64,000 nucleotides of DNA from Lineus longissimus (GCF_910592395.1 NC_088325.1:310001-374000); one strand, 5' to 3'; shown: positions 1 through 12,690, counted from the first letter of the stretch. Numbers and translations are program-made. The notes: a model not told the origin generated them from the letters alone.

Positions 1-3000
1 TGGAACAAACGTCAGTTAATTATAACATCTGAAACTGAGATCGATTTAGATCACGCTGTGGTTTCATGTTTTTATCAAAAATGGATTTCGTTAATCAAGT
101 ATTATAAGATCGCGTGCGAGGCATGTTTTTCTTTCTTCTGTCATACTTTTGGAAATGTCAACAATGGAAATGTTGAAGCCATAACGGCGGGATATTTAGT
201 TGAGAAGAAAGGGAGGGATATCGTGGCGCCAGAATCTGACAACAAGTATTGAAGAAGGTTTGAGAACTGATCGCGAGTTGGCAACTCAAGCAAGTGATTT
301 CAGGACTCAAATCCTTTTTCATATTTCATACTTATAAATATTTTGAGATAATCTTGCTTTAACGAGACAGCAACCGCACGTTATTGCACAGAATCTTATC
401 AAGTTATCGGCAACTTTGTCACCGAGAGGCAACTTAATTATTTCCCTCCAGCATTTAATTAAACGCAGGGAACAATATTGGCAGGATCTAAATAGTTTCA
501 TCAACACCAAAGTTGTAAGAAAATGTAATAATTTGGTTGGTAAAAAAATAGTTGTTACATTAATAACTTTTATCGCCATGTTCCCTTCGGCTACACTGAC
601 AATTTCCTTCATTACTTCGGTTTTTACTAAAGAATGATGCAGACCGTTATGATTTAATTGGAGAATAGTTGAAGTGATCTTGCAATTAAAAGCTATGGGT
701 GTAAACACCAAATCTGTTTTGTCAACAGATATTCTGGGAGATGATGAGTTTGATACTTTGGTCATATTTAACTAGTAGACCATAAGTATGTTCAGTAATT
801 TTGGTACGAACTTGTTTCTAGCGGAAAATAAACGTTATTGTTCATACAGCCCCATGAGTTGGGATCACTGCCAAATACATACGGTGGAATAGTGGTAGGA
901 GCCTTGGGTGTATAGTCGAAACTGGTGGCCTCAATGCAGCTATAATTGTCAGGGACTTTGCTTTGGTTTGATTCTGTGATAAACTTCTTCAAACAGATTT
1001 GCCGATGCAAAAAAGCCCACAAAAATTTGTCTTTGAAAATTTTTCAGAATTTTGAACTTATGAAAAAATTCAACTCTGAAGGATGAAAAAAACTATAAGT
1101 CCAAATATTTTTTCACTTGTTTTTTTTCTGCTCAAAATGAAGAAACATCATCAGCCCCCAAAAAATGTTGGCCCTGAAAATTTTTCCGAATTTTGAACGA
1201 AAAAATTTCTGAGTCCAAATATTTTTTTCACTTTTTTACTTTGAAAATTTTTCAGGATTTTGAACTGATGACCTTAATCCTAACCCTAATAAGCTAACCC
1301 AACTATGAAGGTTGAAAACGATATTTGTTTATTTCTTGACTCAACATACTTCAAGAACATCATGTCCTTGTCAGAAGTAGTCATAGCGCGGTGTGATCTT
1401 AGGATAGCTAAACAAAGATACAAGGATCGATCCGAGAGAAAACTTGAACATCTTCATCATTTATTTACATGGACGGAGATTTCAATCGTTTTTCGATATT
1501 TTTCATTGGAATTGAGCAGATTAGAATGGTGGGTTCGGTGAAGGTAGGAACTGTGTCTGGTGAAATATTAAGAGGTCAATCGAGCAGATCCGGTATTGGG
1601 TGCGAGCACCTGTTGTCTAAGCGAGATCGTCACACCTTTAGATGATTTATGCTTGCGTCCCTGGGCTGACAACCGAGTTTAGACGCCGTCTAGTGTAAAG
1701 TGAGTGCTGTGTAAAGAAAATATGCAAATTGCGGATGACGGTTCATAATCTCACAGCCAAGCATTTCAAAACAAGTTTTTCGAAGTTGACAAGTATATAT
1801 CGAAAGGTGTATGGGGGTGTTTAATATTCATCATCTTCGCTTTTATGTCGTATCGCCATTTGCCATGGTAATGAGTGGCTGATGTGGGTGATTTGAAATT
1901 CGAGGATGCAGGTTTTAGGGATGCAGAGAATATATGATTATTTCGAACTAACAAGTACAAGTTACAAAGTTCCGTGCAGTGCATGAAGCGTTGTTGATAA
2001 TGAATATGCTTAGCTGAGTGTATTTGTCTCCATAAAATTGAAAATATCGCCGTGGAGGGAAAGGTTTCCTTGATGTTTCAAATTCATGAACTGGTCATCG
2101 TCTCATAGATCAGTCTGATACGAGCTGAGGGGTGCGGGGGGTTCGAAATAAGTTGAGTAGATGAATGGGCTACCGACGTTGAGTGCATGTTGGACAACCA
2201 TCATCGCCATCGCCATAGACATCCTCATGTGTGACGTCAAGTCGTGCTAGTATTAACGTGGGGGGGGTAATTTTCAGTGGGTTTTTGGTAGCATCTCATT
2301 TGAAAAATTTCTCATTGGTAATAAAGGAAACGAACATATTTCAGCTTTACAGAATATTGGACGATACAAGATTTAACGAGGAAAATGTTGTTCTTTTCTG
2401 ACGACATTTGGATGTTGAGCCTGTTTCTCTCATAGAACAAGTAAAAAATCGACCGCTGAAACTGATGCAAATTGCTTGTTTTCGTCTGGTGTTTTTGTTG
2501 TTATTTTACCGCTTCCATTGTCTATGTGACCTTCTGCAACCATTATATTGTTTACCTATAGAAGTAAACACTGTCATCGAGAACAAGACCACGACGAATA
2601 CATTATACTGCTTTAGTTCTATAAATGTGAGCTGGCAAGAAATGGGATTAACGGCGTTGGGTACAGAGACGCCATATCATGAGAACAATACGTGATTTGT
2701 ATAACGTTCCGTTTATTTCAGATATAAGGCAAGGTAAGATGGTACAATTATAACCCCACTCAGTTTGGCACAGATTTAGAACAGCAAGTATATGGAGTTT
2801 CGATTCAATGTTTTCTTCAATCAAATATTTTTAAAAATCCTTTGCGTGTTTATGCCTTGAAATCTAACTTGCCAAAGAACGTGATTTTCAGCAAAATATC
2901 TTTTACAAATCTTAAAGTTTCCTGTACTTTTCATCACATACCGATACGAAGTACAAAACGATTCCGATTTCAAACCTCACCATGCGATAACTAACTGGTG

Positions 3001-3871
3001 CTCTTCAGATAAGAACTTGAAAGGATTTCAAATCTTAAGATCTACTTTGTATTTTAGAGTTAAAGGTATCTGTCATTGGGAGAGTAACCTTATGCTTGTA
3101 GTGTTTGAAAGAAAAGTTTCGTGAACGAAATACCTGTGAAGTATGGGTTGAGATTCAAAATCATGAATTCTACGCAGAAATGGGTGTGTTCCAAAACTCG
3201 ATACTTGTTCTGTCGAAGGTAGATGGTTTTGATACCACGAGGCGTTTGTGATTTACTTTCGAGTATTGACTGAGTTGTCTTTCTCGTTGAACAGAAAATG
3301 ATTTAAACCATGACATGTCGCAACAATTTCCTTGACCAGAAAGAATTCCCATTACTCTAACTATCTAAATTGATTCCAGAATCAACGATGCTGGCCCATA
3401 ATAGGAGTTTCTGCCCAGCTCACGTGAAATGCTTGTACTTCACAGTACGTTGCATGCCTTTTGGTTTTTTTTCTGATAATTTAGTCATTGCATAATATTG
3501 CAAATGAGTCAAATGAGGCCTACTTCACGGTAAGGTCGAAGGTTCTGATAACTTACAAAAATATTGCATGTTGAAGATGACTACCTGAGATACTGTATAC
3601 TGTATACTGCACAATATGAGTTTGCTCGCTGCAATTTTCTGAACTCAGGGAATTGCATTTTGAACATGAATAAAAGAGAGACAGTATTTCTTTGTGGTTA
3701 AAATGCGAGAAACTCAAAGGGAATAATGCATAAGAGACGTTTTGCTGCTGCTTTCACGGAACCAAGACGCTGGTGTGCCCTATAGATTGTTCTTTGGGTC
3801 GTCTCTGGAGGGGAGAGACGCCCGTGAAGTCCTGTTGAGTGCGTCCGTATGATATGGTATAATGGTATACT
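1..3871. other. Gene-poor sequence, no gene recognised
   Basis: No open frame here resembles a protein family I recognise, and none has flanking splice signals in a consistent frame. Around 1027-1265 an AT-rich phrase, roughly gaaaatttttcagaatttt, occurs three times, which suggests a degenerate short repeat. Absence of a recognised gene is not proof of absence, because short exons of a poorly conserved gene could be missed by eye. Confidence 0.5.
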
Positions 3872-4480
3872 GTTATCATCAAAAATAGATCAGAGTAGCT
3901 CGCAAGTGAGAAGACACAAAAAGGTAACCTTTGTACACCACTATTATTATGCTGTCATTGGTTATACATGTATTTTTTAATCCCAGTATTCGATAGTGTG
4001 TCAAGAGGTTACGAATGTCTGCTTTAGAGTCATCCGCCCATAGGCCTTTAAAAATCACATCTTTACTTATAGCAAGAGTGCAGTGTTGAATATCGAAAGT
4101 TATGAAGTATGAAGACGCGGTTATAATGAACTCAGTGGACCAATGTTTTTAATGGAATCAGATAATAATGTTATCATCAAAAATAGATCAGAGTAGGTCG
4201 AAAGTGGGAAGACACAAAAAGCTCACCTTTATACACAACTATTATTATGCTGTCATTGGTTATATATGTTTTTATTAATCGCCGAATTCGGAATATCTAT
4301 ACATCGATAGTGTGTCAAGAGGTTACGAATATCTGCTTTAGAGTCATCCGCCCATAGGCGTTTAAAAATCACATCTTTACAGATAGCAAGAATGCAGTGT
4401 TGATTATCGAAACTTATGAAGTATGAAGACGAGTTATAATGAACTCAGTGGACCAATTTTTTTAATGGACATCAGATAAT
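3872..4480. repeat. Tandem duplication of about 300 bp, two diverged copies
   Basis: The copy starting at 3872 (ttatcatcaaaaatagatc) recurs at 4170, an offset of about 298 bp, and similarity continues to about 4480 with scattered substitutions and small indels. Shared landmarks are the phrase tattattatgctgtcattgg, the phrase gagtcatccgcccatagg and a terminal 'gaactcagtggaccaa'. No coding potential is apparent. It reads as an old segmental tandem duplication of non-coding DNA. Confidence 0.85.
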
Positions 4481-6267
4481 TTATTTGAATTCACATAACG
4501 TCATAAAGAGTGATATTTCATAAGATAGGCCGACAGGTGTAAAACTTAGAGAAACCTTATTCAAAGGTGTTCAATATATATAGATTTACAAAACGAAGCA
4601 AACTTTCATTTCAAAGTGAAAAGCGACTGAGACGCTGTCAGGCTGATATTGAAGTCTGATTTCAGTGGAATAAGATTATCTATTGGAAGTTAAAAGAGTA
4701 TAAAACGGTTGCATTGAGCCAGATCGGAGAGTATAGCGCATAGTGTCAGTCGCAAGATCATTGGCTGGACACCAAACCCGTTTTGAGTCCATTGATAGAA
4801 TGTTTCCTCGCACACTTTACAGAAACCGCTCAAAGTAACCTCGCCACAGGCGACATGAGCTAATCCCGCAGGTATGCTCTCTCCGACAAGACCGACTCGG
4901 AAAAGATGCCGCATTCTTCAGATGCCGCCGGCTGATTCTTAAGGAATCACGTATACTACACGAGTCTCATCCATCATTAAATCCGATACACGGGAGTATT
5001 TACCGTAGTTTAATTCATTAGAAACACTTATTTCTTCTTCTGTGAGAAGTAGTGCAATGTTCTTTGACGCACGGAGATCGTGAGGCACTTCAACTAGAGT
5101 TAGGACGGTGCCAGGAAGTCAGAGCCGAGATTTCAAGATTCCGTGCTATAGATATTTAACATTCTTTGACTCTAAATCCAGCCGCACGCCAGGAATAGAT
5201 TCCACGCCTCTGAGCGCAAACTCCATGGAGAAGGTCGAAGCCGGTTACGATGGCACAAAACGACATGTACGTTTGGACACCATCCATATAGGAGAGGTTC
5301 CGTCCATATTGGCGGAGAACCGGATGGATGCGGGACAGTCGACCATATACCGCCCCTCCCAAACCGGCTCAAGGCAGTGGAACAGAAAGACGCGGATAAT
5401 CTGTATCAAATCATCTACTCTTTAAAAGCACTCTAAAAAAGTATTGTAAAAAGCTTACCATCACTGCTGTACATTTCCATTATTATCCGTTAATCCGTTT
5501 ATTAGTCTAACGAGATAATCCTAGTCGACGTAAAGCAAGATAATCACCATTCCATCAGCACAGAACCGCACAAATCCTAGCCATCCATAAAAAATTAGGA
5601 ATCCAGAATCGACAGTAAAAATATCCTCCAGGACCAAACGCAATATAAGTTTGGGAGTTGATTGCGAGATGGATTCGTATTCTGTTACTTTTGCTTATGA
5701 CTTGCTGATCCGTTATATAATAAAGATACACTGAAATTGACACAGCGCCCGTCGATCACTTTTAATTGCAAGTTGTCTGTCTTTGCGTCAATATAAAAGT
5801 AACTTCCTTGGCCTCGAAAACTATTCCATGTTATGAAAATGTAAATTATTTCATGCCAAGACGACGTTTTATTTCTACATCAATAAAAAAGCCATTATGA
5901 TGTGATTTATGACAAGTGTCACTAGTTCCACGGTCCGTTAGCGCAGAGCAACAGAGTCACACGCGGTTCAACCAGCAACAAGCGTGCGTCGCCAAGAACA
6001 TCTGGATAGCAGCTTTTAGCCGCTCATCGGTGATTAACCAATCATATGCCGCGATGGCGCCATGTGACATCTTTCGTTTCGTTTTGTGTTTCGTGTTTGG
6101 TTTACTGTTTAATTGATGACAGTCGTCCATTAATTCCCTACAAACCATGGAAAATTATATCTTTGATATACATTGTATATACACGTAGTTCTTTAAAGGG
6201 GGCCTGATAGGTAGAACGACCTGGGGAACGCAGGAACGAGATCTGGGACTTCTTTGGGTTGGCAGAC
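4481..6267. other. Intergenic sequence, no gene recognised
   Basis: Several open frames of 60-105 codons overlap each other on both strands around 4690-5430, but none shows a recognisable domain, splice signals or codon bias. I see no supported feature. Confidence 0.45.
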
Positions 6268-6475
6268 TATATGTCCTCGCACTATTATGCATTGCCTATA
6301 TTTTGCGAGTTCCTGCAATTGATTAGGATTATATTTTTACATTTGCATACCATATGATTCACTGACCATATACATTCACTATCCATGCCATAAAATGCTC
6401 CTCTCAAAATTTCCTGTGTAGAAATTGAGGAAACATTGAAATTTGGGTGTGCCACACTATTATGCATGGTAAGGT
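6268..6475 (+). repeat. Left terminal inverted repeat of the Tc1-like element
   Basis: The outer half (about 6280-6400) matches the reverse complement of 7735-7852 with few mismatches. After a short divergent spacer, the inner half (about 6418-6470) again matches the right arm. The phrase cactattatgca appears at both the outer and inner positions, giving two presumed transposase-binding direct repeats per arm. This is seen directly; the binding role is inferred from IR/DR transposons. Confidence 0.85.
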
Positions 6476-6588
6476 AATGATATCAAATAATCTTATTAAA
6501 GGTGTTTCAATGGCAATTACCTGACAGAAACCAACTACAAGAGCAAGAGAAAGAGCTAGATGCAGTACATCCGTCATTTTGTCTGATC

Positions 6589-7602
6589 CTATTGATTGAT
6601 ATAACCACCTTTCTTACTAATTACAGAGATCAGCCTATCATCCATTCCAGAAGTGACTTTTTCTATCTCAGCTGACGAAAAGCTCTTCGCTGCTTCTTGA
6701 AGATCCTTCCAGAGAGTCTCTTTCGATGAATATTGCCTGCCATTTGCATATAACCTTCTTTTCAGTGGCGACCAGAAGTTTTCTATCGGATTGAGGTCTG
6801 GTGAGGACGCAGGCCAGTCCATCAAAGTGCCGTCTTTGAACCCCTGAGCAGCTAGCCAGCCCACCGAGTACTTGGACGCGTGTGACGGTGCATTATCTTG
6901 CATGAACATCAGCTTTTTTCTGGTTGCAGCAGGTTGTCGCTTGATACATGGAAGAAAATGCCGATTGAGAAATTCACAATAATTCTGCGAATTCATCTTC
7001 ACACCATCATCGACCTTGAAGGGTCCAATCAAGCGATCCTTTTGAAGAGCAGCCCATATCATGATGCCTCCTCCTCCTTGCTGGCGTTTGAACCTCACCG
7101 GGGCAGCTTCACCTTCCATCAGCCAGCCTCTGGCCCAGCTATCAGGTCCATCAAGGGTTGCGCGCATCTCGTCGGACCAGATCACCTTGCTAAAATCCTG
7201 TTTCAGGTACTTTTTACACCACTCAATGCGTTTTTCCTTGTGTCTCTTGTTCAGAGGGCGCCTCGTTTTCACTTTCACCACTTTTCCGAAGATCCTGAGG
7301 GCACGACACCTTGTTGACCTTGAAACATGTGGCAGTCTAGCCGCTTGAAATATTTGAGTGCTTGTACTAATTGGCTTTCTGGACATTTCTCTCTTCACAG
7401 CTGCCAAGTCACCACCAGACAACACCCTCCTGGATGGTTTATTGACTCTTGTTCGGACATGTTGGCTGTCATTCACGAACTTTTTCACTGCCCTATGGTC
7501 ACGATGAATAATCTTGGAAATTTCGAGTGAAGAGCATCCTTCCGCCAAACACTTGACAATTTTCGCCTTCTCTGTACTGTCTAGGTCCCTTTTCCTACCC
7601 AT
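6589..7602 (-). CDS. Tc1-like DD37E transposase (337 aa)
   Basis: Cut-and-paste transposase acting in the nucleus on the flanking inverted repeats. The start at 7602 gives MGRKRDLDSTEK, a typical Tc1 N-terminus. A helix-turn-helix region covers about residues 1-110 and is followed by a basic GRPR-like stretch (TRRPLNKRHK) and the DDE catalytic domain. The acidic residues visible are D144 (IWSDEMR), D236 (FMQDNAPSH) and E274 (SSPDLNPIENFW). There are 37 residues between the second D and the E; classical Tc1 has 34, so this is a DD37E enzyme. A glycine-rich motif (GGGGIMIWAAL) lies between the first two acids, as in the family. There is no frameshift or internal stop, so the protein could be functional. 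Confidence 0.92.
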   Translation of the reverse strand: MGRKRDLDSTEKAKIVKCLAEGCSSLEISKIIHRDHRAVKKFVNDSQHVRTRVNKPSRRVLSGGDLAAVKREMSRKPISTSTQIFQAARLPHVSRSTRCRALRIFGKVVKVKTRRPLNKRHKEKRIEWCKKYLKQDFSKVIWSDEMRATLDGPDSWARGWLMEGEAAPVRFKRQQGGGGIMIWAALQKDRLIGPFKVDDGVKMNSQNYCEFLNRHFLPCIKRQPAATRKKLMFMQDNAPSHASKYSVGWLAAQGFKDGTLMDWPASSPDLNPIENFWSPLKRRLYANGRQYSSKETLWKDLQEAAKSFSSAEIEKVTSGMDDRLISVISKKGGYINQ

Positions 7603-7654
7603 AGTGAGGCCTAGACTTAGTAAATGGCCAGTATACACTGCCAAATGTCCCTGA

Positions 7655-7864
7655 GCCCTTACTTGCATAATAGTGGGGGCACATCCATTATACAATCTTT
7701 CCTCAATTTCTATTGTGGTTATTATCCAAGGAGCATTTTATGGCATGAATAATGAATGTATATGGTCAATGAATCATATGGTATGCATTGTTAAAATATA
7801 ATCCCAATCAATTGCAGGAATTCGCAAAATATAGGCAATGCATAATAGTGTGACACGCAGTGTA
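7655..7864 (-). repeat. Right terminal inverted repeat of the Tc1-like element
   Basis: Reverse complement of the left arm, with the outer repeat ending near 7864 and the inner direct repeat at about 7664-7676. The inner repeat lies upstream of the transposase start chosen here (7602). That is why the longer frame beginning at 7695 was not taken as the true start: its first codons are made of TIR sequence. Confidence 0.85.
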
Positions 7865-10800
7865 GAGCCGATAGGACACACATGAAGAGCAGCATAGCAA
7901 AAAGACTTATGTCATGAAATTAATCCATAGGAATTATAGGTGGCTTGCCTTGCAGCCCTTCATCATAGTCTTCGCTTTGTGAACTGACTATCTGTCCCAC
8001 TTGGCTCCTACTAAGAGTCTTCCTTTAACATGGGCAGGTTTGGCAATCATTCCGGAGAGCTACGAATGACCTGACATTGTTTGTAATGATTTTACCGACG
8101 ACACACGTCGCAAACTAAGGACTTGTTTTCGTACTTCGACCATCAACTGTTATTGATCGGAGTTATGAGGTTTGCGAAAGCTGTCTAATATGTTCGACTT
8201 ACGAACCTGTAATATTCTTGTTCTCTAACTGTGTCACATCTCTTCAAAATGCATCCCCGTGTTCAATCAGTGTCGCTGAGCTGCGCCCGCGGTGTTTTTT
8301 CCTTGAACATGAATGCGTAATTAAAATGGGTTGTAGCATAATATCCTAAAGTTAAACTTTATGAATCAAGGCTACGTCAACTGGAAGTACCATAAGTAAG
8401 TTATTAAATTAACCCTTTCTAGACATGGATGTTACTTTCACAAATATCGGTAAGATCTCACACCGCTGCTCCGCCCCCAGTAAAAACGGCCCCATATACG
8501 ACAACGTCTACAGTTTACAGAAGACTGCATCTCACCGATACAGAACGACTGAACGTCAACTGTGATACAACGGCCGAGACAGTAAGCCAACGATAATCCA
8601 CTCACAAACAGCTAATCCATTTGTTATCACGTGGTCACGTGGTCACGTGGTCAGTGGCTGCCGCCATCTTATACTTCCCTTGACGGCTAGTAAGTTACTC
8701 TCTTCAAAGAGACGCAGGTCGATGATTTGTGCTGCCGGAGCAAGCTCTTGGCTTTTGAATTCAATATCATATTTAGGAATCTTTGCCCCTTGTTCCCAGT
8801 TCCATCAAGGTCATTTTCCCACAAGGTCGCTACACTCGCCCCCCCCCCCCCCCCGAAGTAGTTTGGTCATCAACATTACCCACTGGTGCGACGTCTTCTC
8901 GTGAAACATGTACTTCTTTTCGCCAATTCCGCGCTGGCGGGTGATACTCGCTGGGCTCGAGCTCAGCCCCTATTGTTATTTGGCCGTCAAAATGTCGGCT
9001 GATGTGATAGGGATCTTTTTATGTTTAAGCTTCAAACAAACCACCGCCTAGCGGGGAAATCGAACAACTGAATGACCGCTGAGACCGTAAGTAGTTTGCC
9101 GCGACGGCGACAGCATGCAAGCGGGAAATTTCCTTTGTGGAATTAGGCCTTCGCAGTGTACATTGCGACGTTCAGGAAACGATGCGAAGTCACCATACTT
9201 GCATCTTTTGTGCAGAGAAAACCAGTGAGAAATCACATTATCACTTTATGCGTTTATAATAGGGCGCCAACGGAGGAGAATTCTCGACTACCATGATATC
9301 ATTTGCACATGCGCAGTTGAAGATTGCGTGATGATCATGACAATAAAACAACGCGCATGATTTCAGAACCTCTTATACCCAAGGGCAATCATAGCCAACA
9401 ACAATGTTATTACGAGAGAAATACGGGGTGAAAATAGAGATAGACAAAAGGAATTGCCTTATTTTGCTTGCTAATGTCTTTTAGGTTCCCACGCACCTCT
9501 CATAACATTGTCAGACATCAGCATATTAGCTCGATTAGCTAACCCTTCATTACAAGCATGTTTTGCCTGGAGTCGAGCATCGAAGCCTTCATGACTCGAC
9601 AACAAGCTGGCGGAGACACCATTCGATAACCAGCTGGCAGGGGTAATATTCGTCGGCCGTCACTATTTCACTCTGTGGGATGACATTCTTCAGCCGGAAA
9701 ACCTGTAGTGAAGATGCAGGAGGCCACAGTCCCATCGCTTTTCAATCGCTTTTTAGATTGAGTAAATTGGGGAGAAATTCACTTAAAAGAATGTCGCATC
9801 AGAAATTGAATTCGTTTTGTGGTGATAAGAAAGTTAACAAGGTTCGTAAGGTTTATTTGATTATTTGACGAAAATGAGACGAAATTTGCTTAAGTCGCGG
9901 TGTCGCAGTGGACTCAACCTCTAGTCCGATCGAAGGTGTTTTAATTGACCTAATTCAGCGAGTGAGAGCTTTCCTACTTCAGTTGCGGCCACGAGAAAAA
10001 TAGGCTTGGCCCAGCAGTTTTTTTTGGCGGGTATGCCTCCAAACTGAATTTAGACTAAGTTCCATCATAAAATTAACAATATTTACAAAACTCATCAAAT
10101 AACCATCCGTAATAGATTACTCATGATATTCTTATGGACATTAGTAAACTATTTGTTCTAACTTAAATTGGTTGGAGAATGTCGAAGAAATGCTCCCTCG
10201 GGGCCTCAGGGGAAGTAGGCCCATCCGAATATGTTTGTTTTTCACAGGAGCGAGAAATGTCCGCCAGTTATGGTATTTGTGAATCATTTATCACCTTTGT
10301 AAGAAAATAACTTCGTGAGAAACGATATTTGTCCAGATGTTATGAGAGTCTTGGGGCTATGTGTCACGTGGTACTCGTGTTTACACAATGGTAACAACGT
10401 CCCGCGACGTATTTCTAGGCCCATTTGAGGAAAAACCACCATAAGATGCTAACACTTGACCTCCGTACTGGCAACCTCCTCTGATTCAGAAATTGACAAA
10501 GAGTCCAACCCTGCATGGAGATGTACAGTTCCAACTTGGTCACTGACTTGGCTGGAGAATCCATTGGATGGGCCCTGGAAGCCTCCACCTCTTTCGGCCC
10601 TGAAAACATCAGTCAAGCTCTGAGTGACCTAGAGACCTGTGTCTGACTGCCCTGGAGACATCCATCAGCTGGTTTTCTAGTAGAAGTCTCATTGCCTTCG
10701 TCTCTACCTGAGCCAGAGACAAATCTTAGAATTGCCTGCCCTGAAGACAAACCACCAATCTGCAATCTCGTCAGGTATGGTGGCAGGATCTATTCTACAG

Positions 10801-11240
10801 ACCAAAGACTTTACAGACCTCGTTATTTGGCTCTCACTTTTTTGTGAAGTTTATCATCAACGCTTTAGATATTCATCAAAATTACAAGTTGTCATTCGGT
10901 AAAAGTAGCCTAAAAATGGACTTTGAAAGCAAGCAAAATTTTGCAAAATTTTCAGACAGAGTACGCCTAGTAAAGGGTTATGGACTTGGTACACTATGTA
11001 GCAACACTGCCATGGTGCGCTATGAAGGGGGAGGGCACATCCAGAAGAGACATGGGGCACCACGTAGAACCTGATACAATTGGGGACAAGGCGCACCAAG
11101 TAGCGAAAAGGAACATCCATTAGAGGGAAGGGCCAGGCCGGTCTACTGTCTCATTGGCAAAAGCCATTTCTGAAGAACATGGTTCTCCCCAGCAGATAAA
11201 CAACATAGAGCCACGGTAAATCCATATGTGTCATATCTTT
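7865..11240. other. Long intergenic stretch, no gene recognised
   Basis: Apart from the promoter-like cluster at 8628-8670 and a poly-C run near 8840, I see no supported feature. Open frames here are short, and none shows a recognisable domain or joins to another through consistent splice sites. A stretch at 10480-10650 reads open for about 40 codons on the plus strand but matches nothing I know. Confidence 0.45.
8628..8670. promoter_or_regulatory. Orphan promoter-like cluster: three E-boxes plus a YY1 site
   Basis: Three perfect CACGTG E-boxes (8628-8633, 8636-8641, 8644-8649) repeat every 8 bp. They are followed 11 bp later by GCCGCCATCTT at 8660-8670, the reverse complement of the YY1 core AAGATGGCGGC. 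USF/MYC-type E-boxes and a YY1 element next to the start site are a known signature of TATA-less metazoan promoters. No recognised gene begins here, so the assignment rests on the motifs alone. Confidence 0.45.
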
Positions 11241-12390
11241 ACAAGTCTTCGTAACTGTCAGGTACCGCCATCTATACTAAGAAATTGGAACTAGGCATTT
11301 GCGTAAAATGAAAAATATCGCCCGTTTTTAGGGCGGGGGACGATTTACAGCTGGAACCCCTGAACCAGCTCCCGCAGATCCGTCATTCATTGAGTCAAAG
11401 CAAATATGAACCTGGTTTAATCATGCGGTTTATCTTAGTTATACTATACCTATCAAGTTGTTTATATACCCGTCAGTTTCTTGCTGCATTGTTCCCATCG
11501 GGACGTCTTGTATACGTTTCATGTAGTACTGCTGGTCCACGGCAGGGGAGCGAGGGAGGAATAGCTTCTCCGTCTTTCAAAGAAGGTAGGAGACAAGAGA
11601 AAGTCATAACAAGACTGAGTCGGCCTTGGCAGCTTCGCCGTATTGCCGGCACAGTGTGCATATTGAGATAGTCACAACCAGACTAAATCCATCGGTCATT
11701 GCAGCTCCACCGTCTTGCCGACACGGTAAGAGATCATGCGAGACAGTCAGAACCACAAGCCGAATGGGACCTGGCTGCACTGCCGTCTTGCCCACACGAT
11801 GTGAGAGCCGATGTGACTGCATCACCAACATCACCGTATCGCGACTATACTCATAGGGAGAGAGGTCACATCCAAATCAGGCCGAACACGCCGAGAAGAG
11901 GCATGACACCATCTAGAGACTTGGCGTAGATATGGAACAACCTGCGTGGCGAGAAGGCACATCAGGAGGAGACATGTAACACCCTGTAGATGCACACCTT
12001 GTACAGAAACATGGTGCACTGGTGTCTGGGGATGGCTCATCGAGAAGAGAAAGAGCACATCCGCTAGAGACAAGGCACATCCAGCAGAGACGATACACCA
12101 TGTCGACAGGAAGTACATCTGAACGAGACATAGTGCAACCCTGCAGCGCCATATCACACCCTGGATAGACATGACACATCCAGTAGAGACATATCACGCC
12201 CAGCAGAGATGGCACATCGAACAGAGACATAGTACACTCTGTAGCTACATATCACACTGCATTGACAAGGCACATCGAGTAGAAACATGGCACACCCTGC
12301 AGCATATGGCACACCCACCAATAGTATAATATTAGAAACACGGCACATCATTCGTCACTGTCAGGTACCGCCATCTAAGCTAAGAAATTG
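11241..12390. repeat. Mosaic of degenerate minisatellites flanked by a direct repeat
   Basis: A 40-bp phrase containing gtcaggtaccgccatctat occurs at about 11257 and again at about 12358, bracketing 1.1 kb. Inside, 11605-11835 holds three or four diverged units of about 75 bp (gtcacaaccagactaaat; gccgacacgg). From 11860 to 12350 there is a degenerate array of about 20 bp built on cacatccagcagagacat. The long open frames seen here on the minus strand reflect the repeat and not a gene. Confidence 0.7.
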
Positions 12391-12690
12391 GAATGGAAGA
12401 CAATGGTCACAACCAGTCTAGGACTATCACACCGACTTGATGTGTCCCTCTGAACGATGGAAGACAATGGTCACAACCAGTCTAGGACATCACACAGACT
12501 TGATGTGTCCCTCTGAACGAGGGAAGACAATGGTCACAACCAGTTGGGACATCACATCGACTTGATGTCTCCGCCTGAACGATGGAAGACGATAGTCACA
12601 ACCAGTTTTGGTCATCAAACGGACAGAGCTTCAGTCTCCATCAGGGAGGACAATAGTCACAACCAGATATGGCATTAGACCAACAACATG
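12391..12690. repeat. Tandem repeat, unit about 62 bp, four to five copies
   Basis: The phrase ggaagacaatggtcacaacc recurs about every 62 bp, each time followed by a variant of gacttgatgtgtccctctga. The last copies are more diverged. It lies about 170 bp downstream of the eIF3F polyadenylation signal (12861). Confidence 0.85.

Larger units (their letters stand above)
6268..7864 (-). mobile_element. Full-length Tc1/mariner element, DD37E type, with IR/DR ends
   Basis: A 1.6-kb element consists of one intact transposase gene between long terminal inverted repeats. The outer ends carry cactattatgcattgcctat on the left (from about 6280) and its reverse complement on the right (to about 7852). 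The right end terminates in TACACTG read inward, next to a TA at 7863-7864, as expected for Tc1 target sites; the left end is slightly decayed. The arms stay similar for about 200 bp. Each also contains a second, inner copy of cactattatgca (about 6453-6466 and 7664-7676), the IR/DR arrangement known from Sleeping Beauty-like elements. The uninterrupted gene suggests a young copy. Confidence 0.9.

Noticed and set aside
1272-1300. Telomere-like cctaaccctaataagctaaccc
   Set aside because: Only two imperfect units, insufficient for an interstitial telomeric repeat.
6898-7348. Open frames of 139 and 95 codons on the plus strand
   Set aside because: Antisense shadows of the transposase gene with no domain of their own.
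7603-7695. N-terminal 31-codon extension of the transposase
   Set aside because: The extra codons are made of terminal inverted repeat sequence, and the internal MGRKRDL start matches the family N-terminus.
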